The position numbers and the translations under genes were made by a program. Positions 8,569 through 17,209 of a stretch of 64,000 bases of DNA are shown here, in pieces. This DNA comes from CALMEC01 sp963777565 (lineage in GTDB: Bacteria; Actinomycetota; Thermoleophilia; Miltoncostaeales; Miltoncostaeaceae). The notes beneath the pieces were generated by a model that saw nothing but the letters and a program-made list of their open reading frames with translations, was not told where the DNA came from and did not search any database. The DNA lies in NCBI GenBank assembly GCA_963777565.1, contig CAVZQZ010000009.1, positions 744,001 through 808,000 on the forward strand. Direction: 5' to 3'. The number at the start of each line of letters is the position of its first letter. The first letter of the stretch is position 1.

Positions 8569-9930
8569 GTGAGGAACGCAGTACCTCTGCCGACCCGATT
8601 TTCACCCGCCGGGGGCGAGCGGTCACGCCCCGCCCACCGGACACCGCACATGACGTGGCCGCGCAGCGTCGCCGTCGCAGCGCTCGCCGCGGGCCTCGTG
8701 GCGTCTCCCGCGCTCGGCACGCGATCGGCTGCCACACCGGCGCCGATCGCCGCGGCGCTCGGCACGTGGACGGCGGCGAACCCAGAGGCCAGCGCCGTCG
8801 TATGGCGGCTCGACCCGTCCGGGCCGGTCGAGGTGCTCGCGTACAAGCCCGACACGCCGCGCCGGCCGGCGTCCACGATGAAGATCGTCACGGCGGCCAC
8901 GGCCCTGCTCGCGCTCTCGCCGAGCTTCCGTTTCGAGACCCGCCTGTACGCCGGGGTCAAGGCACGGCAGTCCGGCGCCGTGCTGTCCGGACCCGTCTAC
9001 CTCAAGGGCTACGGCGACCCCACGCTGGCGACGTCGCAGTACGCGAGGCGATACCTCCATGGATACGGTGGCAACCTCGGAAAGCTCGGAACACCGTTGC
9101 GAGCCGCCGGGGTGCGGACCGTCACCGGCCCCCTCGTGGTCGACGAGTCGATCTTCGACACCCTCCGCGCAGGGCCCACCTGGCCGGCCCGCTATGCGAC
9201 GGAATGCCAACCCCTGTCGGGGCTCGCGGTGAACCAGAGCTACCTCGGGGACCAGCGTGGCCGCTACGTCAAGAACCCCGCTCGGGCAGCCGGCAACCGC
9301 CTTCGCATCGCGTGGAAGCGCCTCGGGATCACCCACAAGGGAACCGTCCGGACCGGCACGACCCCGGCGCAGGGGCGGCTCCTGGCCACCGCCACCTCCC
9401 CTCCGCTGCGGGTGATCACCGGGCTGATGCTCCCGGACAGCGACAACTACCTGGCGGAGATGCTGGTCAAGAACGTCGGGGCGTACACGCGTGGCACCGG
9501 CAGCACGGCGGCGGGGACGGCTGCGGCGCGGTCCATCCTCTCCGGCAAGGGCCTGCTGCGGCCGGGCGACCGGCTGGTCGACGGATCGGGCCTCGCGCGT
9601 GAGAACCGTCTGTCGGCCGCGAGCCTCACCGGGATCCTCGCCGCCGCGGACTCCGAGCCGTCGTGGGGCTCGACGCTGATCGCGTCGCTCGCCCAGGGCG
9701 GCGAGGGCACGCTCAAGCGCCGCTTCCTCGATTCCGCGGTGCGCCGCCGGGTGCACGCCAAGACGGGGTACATCAGCGGCACGTCGACCCTCGCCGGCAT
9801 CGTGGAGAGCAGGTCGGGGAGCCGATACGCGTTCGCCCTCATGATGAACCAGGGGTCGATCACGGGCGCCAAGGCCACGCAGGACCGCATCGTCACGTTG
9901 CTCGCATCCGGCGTCGCGGACGGCTCATAG
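8569..9930 (+). CDS. dacB: D-alanyl-D-alanine carboxypeptidase/endopeptidase (PBP4, DacB type)
   Basis: This penicillin-binding protein trims peptidoglycan peptides outside the membrane. Its three active-site motifs are visible: SxxK in PASTMK (S102, K105), SxN in PDSDNYL, and KTG in HAKTGYISG near residue 397. A signal peptide (SVAVAALAAGLVASPALG) covers residues ~33-50. GTG 8569 has GAGGAGG 11 nt upstream and gives 453 residues; an inner ATG at 8650 would start just before the signal peptide and is a fair alternative. It is convergent with ligA. Confidence 0.9.
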   Translation: MRNAVPLPTRFSPAGGERSRPAHRTPHMTWPRSVAVAALAAGLVASPALGTRSAATPAPIAAALGTWTAANPEASAVVWRLDPSGPVEVLAYKPDTPRRPASTMKIVTAATALLALSPSFRFETRLYAGVKARQSGAVLSGPVYLKGYGDPTLATSQYARRYLHGYGGNLGKLGTPLRAAGVRTVTGPLVVDESIFDTLRAGPTWPARYATECQPLSGLAVNQSYLGDQRGRYVKNPARAAGNRLRIAWKRLGITHKGTVRTGTTPAQGRLLATATSPPLRVITGLMLPDSDNYLAEMLVKNVGAYTRGTGSTAAGTAAARSILSGKGLLRPGDRLVDGSGLARENRLSAASLTGILAAADSEPSWGSTLIASLAQGGEGTLKRRFLDSAVRRRVHAKTGYISGTSTLAGIVESRSGSRYAFALMMNQGSITGAKATQDRIVTLLASGVADGS

Positions 9931-9975
9931 CGCGCGTTTCGGGATGAGGGGACCGTGCCCCTCTGAGACGGGCTC

Positions 9976-12030
9976 TCAGAGCTCGTCGCCGGCGGGCGGC
10001 GCCCGCTCGCCGCTCAGGACGGCCAGGAACGCCGCCTCGTCCAGGACGGGGACGCCGAGCGACTCCGCCTTGGCCAGCTTGCTGCCGGGATCGCGCCCCG
10101 CGACGACGAACCCGGTCTTGCGACTGACGGAGTCGGTCGACTTGCCGCCCGCGGCGGCGATCGCTCGCTTGGCCTCGTCCCGCGACAGCGCCTCGAGCCC
10201 GCCGGTCACGACGACCGTCACCCCGCTGAGCGGCCCGTCGACCGGCGCAGGGGGCGCGTCCATCTCTATCTGCAGCCCCGCTTCCCGAAGCCGCGCGAGC
10301 GTGGCACGGTTCTCCGCCACCCCGAGGTACTCGCCGATCGCCCCGGCGACGACCGGCCCGACGCCGTCGGCCGTCGACAGGTCCTCGGGTCCCGCCGCGA
10401 GCAGCGCCTCGAGCGACGGCGCGACACCTGCGATGGCTCCGGCGGTCACGTCACCTACATGCCTGATGCCGAGCCCGTAGAGCACTCGCGGCCACGGCTG
10501 CGCCTTCGATGCCTCGATCGCCCGGACGAGGTTGTCGGCGGCGATCTCGCCGAACCCGTCGAGCGCCGAGAGATCCGGCGCGGTCAGCCCGTAGATGTCG
10601 GCGATGTCACGGACGAGCCCCTCCTGGAAGAGCTTTACGACCGTCTTCTCCCCCAGCCCCTCGATGTCCATCGCGCCACGCGAGGCGAAGTGGATGACCG
10701 CCTGCACCAGCTGGGCGGGGCATGAGCGGTTTGGACACCGGATCACCACCTCGCCCGGCTGCTGCACGACCGGGGTGTCGCAGGCGGGGCAGCGTTCCGG
10801 CATCGTGAAGGGCCGCTCGGCACCGGTGCGCTCCTGGACGAGCGGAGCGACGACCTGCGGGATGACGTCGCCGGCACGCTGGACGACAACGCGATCGCCG
10901 ATCCGCAGGTCCTTGCGCGCGATGTCCTCGTGGTTGTGGAGCGTGGCCTGGCGAACCGTGACCCCGCCGACGAAGACCGGCTCCAGCACCGCGTAGGGGA
11001 TGAGCGCCCCGGTGCGACCCACGTTGACGAGGATGTCGAGGAGCGTGGTCGTGGCGGTCGTCGGGGCGAACTTGTAGGCGACGGCCCAGCGCGGGGCCCG
11101 GCCCACCGACCCCAGCCGCCGCTGCAGGTCGAATGCGTCGATCTTCACGACCGAGCCGTCGATGTCGTAGTCGACCTCGCCGCGCCTGGCCTCCCACCGC
11201 TCGCAGGCGGCCTGCGCCGCATCCAGCGTCGACTCGACCGTGATGCTCGGGTTGACCCTGAACCCGACCCGGCGCAGCCAATCCAGCGCCTCGGCCTGCC
11301 CGGTCACCTCCACACCCTCCCGGTGCCCCAGCGCGTAACACCAGATCGACAGCGGCCGCTCCGCCGTGGCGCGCGGATCGAGCTGGCGCAGGCTGCCGGC
11401 CGCGGCATTGCGCGGGTTCGCGAAGGTCGGCTGACCCGCCGCGGCGCGCGTCGCGTTGAACTCCGCGAAAGCGGCAAGGGGAAGGTAGACCTCGCCGCGG
11501 ACCTCCACCACCGTCGGCGGGCGTTCGCCGTCCGGCAAGCGCAGCGCCAGGGGGACCGCGCCGATCGTCCGCAGGTTGTGGGTCACGTCCTCGCCGACCA
11601 CCCCGTCGCCCCGGGTGGCGCCGCGCACCAGCCGGCCATCCTCATAGGTCAGCGACACCGCCAGGCCGTCGATCTTGGGCTCGACGACGAACCGCACCTC
11701 GCGATCGGCGAGCCCCTCCTGCTCGAGCACGGCGCGGGCCCGCCGGTACCAGGCGATCAGCTCGTCCGGCCCTCGGGCGTTCGCGAGGGACAGCATCGGC
11801 TCACGGTGCCGCACTTCGGCGAACCCGGCGGCGGGCACGGCACCCACACGCTGCGTCGGCGAGTCGGGATCGCCGAGCTCGGGATGCTCCGCCTCGATCT
11901 CCTCGAGCTCGCGCATCCAGTCGTCGTACTCGGCGTCGTCGACCGTCGGGGCGTCAAGGACGTAGTAGTTGTAGTTCGCCTCGCGGATGAGGCTCCGCAG
12001 GCGCTCGACGCGGTCGGCGGGGGTGCTCAC
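9976..12030 (-). CDS. ligA: NAD-dependent DNA ligase LigA
   Basis: The 684-residue enzyme seals nicks in replication and repair. Domains in order: Ia domain (NYYVLDAPTVDDAEYD), adenylation domain with catalytic K119 in EPKIDGLA, OB fold, a four-Cys zinc finger (CPACDTP, RCPNRSCPAQ), helix-hairpin-helix repeats (DIEGLGEKTV, GLGIRHVGDVTAG) and a C-terminal BRCT (VVVTGGLEALSRDEAK). The length is normal. GTG 12030 overlaps the stop of the HAD gene by 4 nt (GTGA), which fixes the start and places it third in a surE-HAD-ligA operon. Confidence 0.97.
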   Translation of the reverse strand: MSTPADRVERLRSLIREANYNYYVLDAPTVDDAEYDDWMRELEEIEAEHPELGDPDSPTQRVGAVPAAGFAEVRHREPMLSLANARGPDELIAWYRRARAVLEQEGLADREVRFVVEPKIDGLAVSLTYEDGRLVRGATRGDGVVGEDVTHNLRTIGAVPLALRLPDGERPPTVVEVRGEVYLPLAAFAEFNATRAAAGQPTFANPRNAAAGSLRQLDPRATAERPLSIWCYALGHREGVEVTGQAEALDWLRRVGFRVNPSITVESTLDAAQAACERWEARRGEVDYDIDGSVVKIDAFDLQRRLGSVGRAPRWAVAYKFAPTTATTTLLDILVNVGRTGALIPYAVLEPVFVGGVTVRQATLHNHEDIARKDLRIGDRVVVQRAGDVIPQVVAPLVQERTGAERPFTMPERCPACDTPVVQQPGEVVIRCPNRSCPAQLVQAVIHFASRGAMDIEGLGEKTVVKLFQEGLVRDIADIYGLTAPDLSALDGFGEIAADNLVRAIEASKAQPWPRVLYGLGIRHVGDVTAGAIAGVAPSLEALLAAGPEDLSTADGVGPVVAGAIGEYLGVAENRATLARLREAGLQIEMDAPPAPVDGPLSGVTVVVTGGLEALSRDEAKRAIAAAGGKSTDSVSRKTGFVVAGRDPGSKLAKAESLGVPVLDEAAFLAVLSGERAPPAGDEL

Positions 12031-12683
12031 CGCCCGAGCAGGGTCGAGGCGAGCGCGTCGGTCGACGAGACGACGATGCCGGCGCCCGCGTCTTTGAGCA
12101 CATCTTCGCTGAAAAAACCCCACGTGACGCCGATCGGCGTGATGTCCGCGGCGAGCGCCGCCCGGATGTCGAACGGCGCGTCGCCCACGTAACAGGCCCC
12201 GTCGGGATCGGCTCCCAGGCGCTCCAGCGCGAGGCGAATCGGCGCCGGGTCGGGCTTGTGCAGCGAGGTGTCCTCGGCGGCGATCACCACGGCAAAATGA
12301 TGGCGCATCGGCAGGACGTCAAACGCAAGGTCGACGGTCGGGTGGCTCTTCGACGTGATGATGCCGAGGGTGCGGCCGCCGGCTCGCAGCTCGGCGAGCA
12401 GGCGATCGATGCCGTCGTACGCGCGCAGAAGCCCGGCGGTGTGGGCGTGGTTCCACTCGCGGTAGACCCGCAGGAGCTCGTCCGCGTGATCGGCCGAGAA
12501 CGCGCGCATCTGGTCGATCAGCGGCCGGCCGACGTTCGCGACGAGGCGCTCGTCGGGGAAGGTGGTTCCCAGCACCTCGCGCACGGCGTAGCGGTGCGAT
12601 TCGCGGATGAGCGCGACCGAATCGATCACCGTCCCGTCCAGGTCGAACAGGATCGGGTCGTACCCCCCGGCGCGGGTCGTCAC
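12027..12683 (-). CDS. HAD-superfamily phosphatase (phosphoglycolate phosphatase-like)
   Basis: The 218-residue protein has motif I FDLDGTVIDS with the nucleophile Asp, motif II IITSK, the conserved Lys in LHKPDP (motif III) and motif IV YVGDAPFDI. The helical cap after motif I makes it subclass I like Gph/PpaX, which act on phosphoglycolate or pyrophosphate. The exact substrate is not set by sequence. Its GTG start overlaps surE by 4 nt and its stop overlaps ligA by 4 nt, so the three genes are translationally coupled. A damage-derived phosphoglycolate role beside ligA is attractive but inferred. Confidence 0.9.
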   Translation of the reverse strand: MTTRAGGYDPILFDLDGTVIDSVALIRESHRYAVREVLGTTFPDERLVANVGRPLIDQMRAFSADHADELLRVYREWNHAHTAGLLRAYDGIDRLLAELRAGGRTLGIITSKSHPTVDLAFDVLPMRHHFAVVIAAEDTSLHKPDPAPIRLALERLGADPDGACYVGDAPFDIRAALAADITPIGVTWGFFSEDVLKDAGAGIVVSSTDALASTLLGR

Positions 12684-13504
12684 TGCTGAGGATCGCCGGT
12701 CGGTTGGGCGGGCAGAAGTTCGGCGAGCCGCAACCGCTCGAGATGCTCCATCCCGTCGATGTCGGTGAGGTCGAAGTGCAGGGGCGTGACGGAGATCGCA
12801 CCTGACTCGATCGCCGCGAAATCGGTGCCGTCCTCACGATGGTGCGACGGGTCGTCACCGTAGATGAGGAAGCGGCGGCGCGTGCCGTTGGAGCCTTCCA
12901 CGAGCTCGAGCCGATCGTTGTAGATGCGGCGACCGAGACGGGTGACGAGGGCGCCTCGGATGTCGGCGGGCGCGGCGCCGGGCGCGTTGACGTTCAGCAG
13001 CACGCGCCGCGGGAACTGCTCGCGGACGGCGATCGGAACGAGCTGGGCGACGAAGGCTGCGACGCTGCGAAAGTCGTACTCGGCCTTGCCCGAGTCCCAG
13101 TGCTCGCGGTTGGTCGCCTGCTGCGACACGGCGATCGCCGGCCAGCCGAGGAGGATGCCTTCGAGCGCGGCGGCGACGGTTCCGGAGTAGGTCACGTCGT
13201 CGCCCAGGTTCAGCCCGTGGTTGATGCCGCTCACGATCACGTCGGGGGTTCGGCCCAGGAGCCCGAGCACCGCGAACCGCACGCAGTCGACAGGCGTACC
13301 GTCGGTGGCGTAGCCGATCGTCCCGTCGGGCAGCGGGACCTCGTCCACCTCGAGCGGACGCCGGATGGTGATGCTGCGGGCGGTCGCGCTCCGGTTGCTG
13401 TCGGGCGCGATCACACTGACGTCGCCGAGGGGATCGAGTGCCTGCTTCAGAGCGAAGAGCCCCGGGGATTCGATCCCGTCGTCGTTCGTGACAAGGATGT
13501 GCAT
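12680..13504 (-). CDS. surE: 5'/3'-nucleotidase SurE
   Basis: The 274-residue enzyme starts with the family hallmark MHILVTNDDGIESPG, holding the metal-binding Asp pair, followed by the Ser/Asn motif APDSNRSA and SGINHGLNLGDDVTYSGTV. SurE dephosphorylates nucleoside monophosphates, often under stress. The ATG at 13504 is clear from this motif. A TATACT -10-like box lies at 13516-13521, 11 nt before the start, so the transcript would have almost no leader. It is the first gene of the surE-HAD-ligA operon. Confidence 0.96.
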   Translation of the reverse strand: MHILVTNDDGIESPGLFALKQALDPLGDVSVIAPDSNRSATARSITIRRPLEVDEVPLPDGTIGYATDGTPVDCVRFAVLGLLGRTPDVIVSGINHGLNLGDDVTYSGTVAAALEGILLGWPAIAVSQQATNREHWDSGKAEYDFRSVAAFVAQLVPIAVREQFPRRVLLNVNAPGAAPADIRGALVTRLGRRIYNDRLELVEGSNGTRRRFLIYGDDPSHHREDGTDFAAIESGAISVTPLHFDLTDIDGMEHLERLRLAELLPAQPTGDPQQ

Positions 13505-13595
13505 TGCGCCGCCCGAGTATAGACCCGCCCTCCGACCCCGGCGGCGGCGTCCGCGACCGGCCGATCTTCGTCCGCGGTCCGTCCCGGGCGCAGCG

Positions 13596-13922
13596 TCAGG
13601 GGCGTGCCCGTTCGGCGAGCAGTGCGAGCGCATCCGGGTCGTCGCCCACGAAGACCCACCAGGCGTAGAACCCGTCGCGGCGATCCGAGGTGATGGCGAC
13701 GCCCCGGTCGCTCTCGTCCGCGTCGAAGAGCGCGCCCGCGAGCACTTCCGCGTCCCCACCGTCGACCCCGAACTCCTCGATGGCTCGCGCCGCCGCATCG
13801 CGCGGCCGCTCCCCGCCGCCCGCGAACCGTGCCCCGCATCCCGGGCACCGTCGTTCGGCCGGCACCGGACCGTCGAACGCCACCGCCGCGCACAGCGGAC
13901 AGTCCAGATGGACGTCGGCCAC
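13596..13922 (-). CDS. Hypothetical zinc-ribbon protein
   Basis: The 108-residue product has two CxxC knuckles near the N-terminus, CPLC and CPGCGARF, that together can bind zinc, followed by an acidic helical segment (AAARAIEEFGVDGGDAEVL) and an aromatic DGFYAWWVFVGDDPD stretch. I do not recognise a family. GTG 13922 follows GGAGCCGG and comes 11 nt after the membrane-protein gene, so the two are probably co-transcribed. Confidence 0.65.
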   Translation of the reverse strand: MADVHLDCPLCAAVAFDGPVPAERRCPGCGARFAGGGERPRDAAARAIEEFGVDGGDAEVLAGALFDADESDRGVAITSDRRDGFYAWWVFVGDDPDALALLAERARP

Positions 13923-13933
13923 TCCGGCTCCCG

Positions 13934-14686
13934 TCAGAAGACGGTCGGCAGGATCAGCGCAAGCGCGCAGACGCCAACCTCGAACGCCGCGCCCACCGGC
14001 ACCCCGCGTGAGCCGAGCAGCCGCCACCCCGCGAAATACGCCGTCACGCCGACGACGCCCGCAACCACGATGAGCACGACCTGGGCCGGCCCGAACATGT
14101 CCTGCGAGAGCGCGACGCCTCCGAGGACCGCCGTGAGCGGCGCCGCCAGGGCGATCGACTCGACCGCGTCGCCGTGGAGGCGACGCAGCTCGACGGCCTC
14201 GAGCAGGAGCCAGATGCCGACCAGGAGGTTCCACGCCGCGAGCACGATCTTCGTCAGGCTGCGGCTCCCGTCCGTCTGGAGCCAGTCGAGCGCAAGTATC
14301 GTCCCGACCGCGAGGGCCACGACGGCCAGCGCCGCGACCGCCGGGCACAGCGCCTCGAGCGCGCCCCGCTGGCGTTGGTCGAGCCGCTCCGGCGGCGGGA
14401 TCTCCTCGAGGCCGTGAGGACGGATGCGGCCGCTCGCCACGTAGTGGCGCCAGATCAGCACCGTCACCCCGAAGATCACCGCCCCGATCCCGATGCCTAC
14501 GAGGAGCGACGGCCAGGCCGCGCCGCGCGGCGAGCGGCCCCCGATCCGGAAGATGTTGTAGGCGATCAGCCAGCCGACGAGCACCGAGGTGACCAGCCAC
14601 GAGATCATCCGGGATCCGGCCGGGGACGTGGGGGGCGGACCGCTCGGCGAGCCTCCGCCGGGCAGCGGTGTCTGCGTCGTCATCAC
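13934..14686 (-). CDS. Multi-pass membrane protein of unknown function
   Basis: The 250-residue protein has a Pro/Gly-rich cytoplasmic head and about seven hydrophobic helices (for example MISWLVTSVLVGWLIAYNIF and AVAALAVVALAVGTILALDW). No catalytic motif is visible. It is followed after 11 nt by the zinc-ribbon gene and preceded on the same strand by rph-rdgB. The start is GTG 14686, with an ATG directly after it. Confidence 0.7.
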   Translation of the reverse strand: MMTTQTPLPGGGSPSGPPPTSPAGSRMISWLVTSVLVGWLIAYNIFRIGGRSPRGAAWPSLLVGIGIGAVIFGVTVLIWRHYVASGRIRPHGLEEIPPPERLDQRQRGALEALCPAVAALAVVALAVGTILALDWLQTDGSRSLTKIVLAAWNLLVGIWLLLEAVELRRLHGDAVESIALAAPLTAVLGGVALSQDMFGPAQVVLIVVAGVVGVTAYFAGWRLLGSRGVPVGAAFEVGVCALALILPTVF

Positions 14687-14738
14687 CGGGGTATCCTGCC
14701 AGCAACGGGTCGGTCGGCGCCGATCCGCCGGTGGGCGG

Positions 14739-15323
14739 TCAGGACCATCCCAGCGACGCGGCGAGCCGGCGCGCGGCGCGCCCCCGGTGCGAGATCGCGC
14801 CTTTCTCGCGCGCGCTCATCTCCGCCATCGTGCGTCCGGCAGCGTCGTCGATCGGCGCGAACACCGGGTCGTAGCCGAACCCCCGCTCACCGCGCGGCGC
14901 TCGCGTGATGAGCCCCGGGCAGCTGCCCTCGGCGACGTACACGTCGCCGTCGCCACCCAGGCCCACGAGCACCGTCGCGAAGCACGCACGACGGTCGTCG
15001 ATTCCGTCGAGCTCCTCCAGGAGCCGCCGGCAGTTGTCCTCGTACGTCGCCTCGGGACCTGCGTACCGGCTCGAGAACACACCCGGCCGCCCGCCGATCG
15101 CGTGGACGAACAGCCCGGAGTCGTCGGCGACGACGATGGTGTCGTCCGGCTGCGAGCGCCGGAGCTCCGCGGCCTTCAACCAGGCGTTCTGCAACAGGGT
15201 GCTGCCGGTCTCGTCGACGTCGAACCCCGCCGGCGCGGGCTCGACCTTCGCCCCGCTGATCAGCTCTGCGATCTCACGGACCTTGTCGGGGTTGGCGGTC
15301 GCGAGCGTGATCTTCACCGTCAT
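14739..15323 (-). CDS. rdgB: Non-canonical purine NTP pyrophosphatase (RdgB/HAM1)
   Basis: The 194-residue enzyme removes ITP, dITP and XTP from the nucleotide pool. Motifs: N-terminal ITLATANPDKVREI, the catalytic ADDSGLFVHAIGGRPGVFSSRYAG segment (Asp general base), and C-terminal FGYDPVF and SHRGRA. ATG 15323 overlaps the stop of rph by 4 nt (ATGA), and the rph-rdgB pairing is common in bacteria. Confidence 0.96.
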   Translation of the reverse strand: MTVKITLATANPDKVREIAELISGAKVEPAPAGFDVDETGSTLLQNAWLKAAELRRSQPDDTIVVADDSGLFVHAIGGRPGVFSSRYAGPEATYEDNCRRLLEELDGIDDRRACFATVLVGLGGDGDVYVAEGSCPGLITRAPRGERGFGYDPVFAPIDDAAGRTMAEMSAREKGAISHRGRAARRLAASLGWS

Positions 15324-16048
15324 CCCCGGCGCGCGGCGAGGCTCGCGGCGACCTGCGACCGGCGGAGCGACTCGATGCCCCCCTCGGCGAGGGTGAGCAT
15401 CGCGTCCAGCTCGTCCCGCGCGAACGTCTGCCCCTCGGCCGTGGCCTGCACCTCCACGATGCGCCCCGCACCCGTCATGACGACGTTCATGTCGACCTCC
15501 GCGGTGGAGTCCTCGGTGTAGCAGAGGTCGAGCAGGCACTCGTCACCCACGATGCCGACGCTGACGGCCGCGACCGAGTCGCTGAGCGGCAGGTCCTTCA
15601 GGACGCCCGCGTCGACTAGCCCTCGAAGGGCAAGCTCCAGGGCGACGTAGCCGCCGGTGATGCCGGCGCACCGGGTGCCGCCGTCGGCCTGGATGACGTC
15701 GCAGTCGACCCACACCATCCGCTCGCCGAGGGCGGCGAGGTCGGTCACCGCTCGCAGCGACCGGCCGATCAGCCGCTGGATCTCCTGCGTCCGCCCATCC
15801 ACCTTGCCGCGGGTGGCGTCGCGTTGCCGGCGCTCGCCGGTGGAGCCGGGCAGCATGCCGTACTCGGCGCTGACCCACCCCCGGCCCTTACCCCGCAGCC
15901 ATGGAGGGACGGACTCCTCGACCATCGCCGTGCAGATCAGGCGCGTACGCCCCGCGCTGATGAGGACGCTCCCGTGAGCGCTCTCGATATACCCCGGGAC
16001 GATCTCGAGCCGCCGCAGATCTCCGGGGTGTCGTCCGTCGGCGCGCAC
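15320..16048 (-). CDS. rph: Ribonuclease PH
   Basis: The 242-residue phosphorolytic exonuclease trims tRNA 3' ends. It shows the family order VRADGRHPGDLRR, SAHGSVLISAGRTRLICTA, the RGKGRGWVSAEYGMLPGST motif, RDATRGKVDGRTQEIQRLIGRSLR, and CDVIQADGGTR with the phosphate/metal residues. GTG 16048 lies 7 nt after a TATCCT box (16056-16061), so the message is probably leaderless. Upstream frame extension to 16225 crosses the divergent iron-ABC promoter and is rejected. Confidence 0.96.
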   Translation of the reverse strand: MRADGRHPGDLRRLEIVPGYIESAHGSVLISAGRTRLICTAMVEESVPPWLRGKGRGWVSAEYGMLPGSTGERRQRDATRGKVDGRTQEIQRLIGRSLRAVTDLAALGERMVWVDCDVIQADGGTRCAGITGGYVALELALRGLVDAGVLKDLPLSDSVAAVSVGIVGDECLLDLCYTEDSTAEVDMNVVMTGAGRIVEVQATAEGQTFARDELDAMLTLAEGGIESLRRSQVAASLAARRG

Positions 16049-16055
16049 CGGCGGG

Positions 16056-16061
16056 AGGATA
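16056..16061 (-). promoter_or_regulatory. Leaderless-type -10 box of rph
   Basis: TATCCT on the reverse strand is followed by 7 nt and then the GTG start of rph. No Shine-Dalgarno is present, which fits leaderless translation. Confidence 0.5.
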
Positions 16062-16127
16062 GTGGTCGGCCCCGGACGGCCCACCCTCGCGTGGCGGGAA
16101 CGAAGGATGGATAACCTCCCAGGCGAA

Positions 16128-16165
16128 TTGGACGTGTCGAGCTTGGTATGTAAGGTAACCCTTAC
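16128..16165 (+). promoter_or_regulatory. Promoter and iron-box-like operator of the iron ABC operon
   Basis: A -35 TTGGAC (16128-16133) and -10 TAAGGT (16151-16156) are 17 bp apart. Overlapping the -10 is a perfect inverted repeat GTAAGG-TAAC-CCTTAC (16150-16165). Its sequence and position resemble a DtxR/IdeR iron box, which would repress the importer in iron-replete cells. The regulator itself is not in the window. Confidence 0.6.
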
Positions 16166-16187
16166 TTTCCTTCGACGAGAGGCTGAG

Positions 16188-17198
16188 ATGCGGAGACGAG
16201 CGGGGGTGGCGATCGCGGTGATCATGGTGATCGCGGCGTCGACGACGATGGCGGCGTGCGGCGGAGACGGCGATGCGCTGATCGTCTACAACGCGCAGCA
16301 CGAGGACCTGATGACGGACATGGCGAGCGCGTTCACGGCCGAGACCGGGATCCAGGTGAAGCTGCGCTCCGGAGAGGACTTCGAGCTCGCCAACCAGCTC
16401 GTGGAAGAGGGCTCGGGGTCGCCCGCCGACGTCTTCGTGACCGAGAACTCGCCCGCGATGACCCTCGTGGACAGTAACGACGGGTTCGCGAAGGTGGACG
16501 CGGCAACGCTTGCCCAGATCCCGTCGCGCTTCGCCCCCTCCGACGGGGACTGGACCGGGTTCGCCGCCCGTTCGACGGTGCTCGTGTACGACACGAGGAA
16601 GCCCTCGGCCGGCGAACTCCCGGCGTCGATCATGGATCTGGCCGACCCGAAATGGAAGGGCAAGATCGGGATTGCCGCCGCGGGTGCGGACTTCCAGGCG
16701 ATCGTCAGCGGCGTCGTCGCCGTCGAGGGGGAGGCGGCCGCATCGCAGTGGCTCGAGGGCCTCAAGGCGAATGCCAAGATCTACCAGAACAACGTGGCGG
16801 TGATGAAGGCCGCGAACGACGGCGAGATCGAGGCCGGCGTCACGTACCACTACTACCGGTACAAGGACCAGGCGGAGTCGGGTGGCAACAGCGACAACAC
16901 GGCCCTGCACTTCTTCGGCGGCAAGGACGCCGGCGCGTTTCTCAGCGTCTCGGGCGCGGGGGTGTTGAAGTCGAGCGGCCGGCAGGCGGAGGCACAGCAG
17001 TTCGTGCGGTTCCTCTCCGGGAAGGGCGGGCAGCAGGTGCTCGCCGACAGCGACGCATTCGAATACGCCATCGGCGAGGGCGCGGCATCGAACGCCAAGC
17101 TCAAGCCGCTCGCCGAGCTCGACCCGCCGGATGTCGACATCGCCACGCTCAACGGACCTCGGGTCGTCGAGCTCATGCAGCAGGCGGGCCTGCTCTGA
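16188..17198 (+). CDS. Iron(III) ABC transporter substrate-binding lipoprotein (FbpA-like)
   Basis: The 336-residue protein starts with a lipobox signal peptide (IMVIAASTTMAAC, acylated Cys near residue 24) followed by LIVYNAQHEDLM, the start of the FbpA/FutA class of ferric-binding proteins. ADVFVTENSPAM and the tyrosine cluster YHYYRY near residue 223 fit the Tyr-based iron site of this class. ATG 16188 follows a GAGAGG site. Its promoter overlaps an iron-box-like inverted repeat. Thiamine or other FbpA-like ligands are possible but less likely given that repeat. Confidence 0.9.
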   Translation: MRRRAGVAIAVIMVIAASTTMAACGGDGDALIVYNAQHEDLMTDMASAFTAETGIQVKLRSGEDFELANQLVEEGSGSPADVFVTENSPAMTLVDSNDGFAKVDAATLAQIPSRFAPSDGDWTGFAARSTVLVYDTRKPSAGELPASIMDLADPKWKGKIGIAAAGADFQAIVSGVVAVEGEAAASQWLEGLKANAKIYQNNVAVMKAANDGEIEAGVTYHYYRYKDQAESGGNSDNTALHFFGGKDAGAFLSVSGAGVLKSSGRQAEAQQFVRFLSGKGGQQVLADSDAFEYAIGEGAASNAKLKPLAELDPPDVDIATLNGPRVVELMQQAGLL

Positions 17199-17209
17199 GC
17201 AGCCGCACC

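Noticed and set aside
9946..9963. GAGGGG/CCCCTC hairpin between dacB and ligA as a terminator
   Set aside because: The stem is only 6 bp and has no U-tract, too weak to list.
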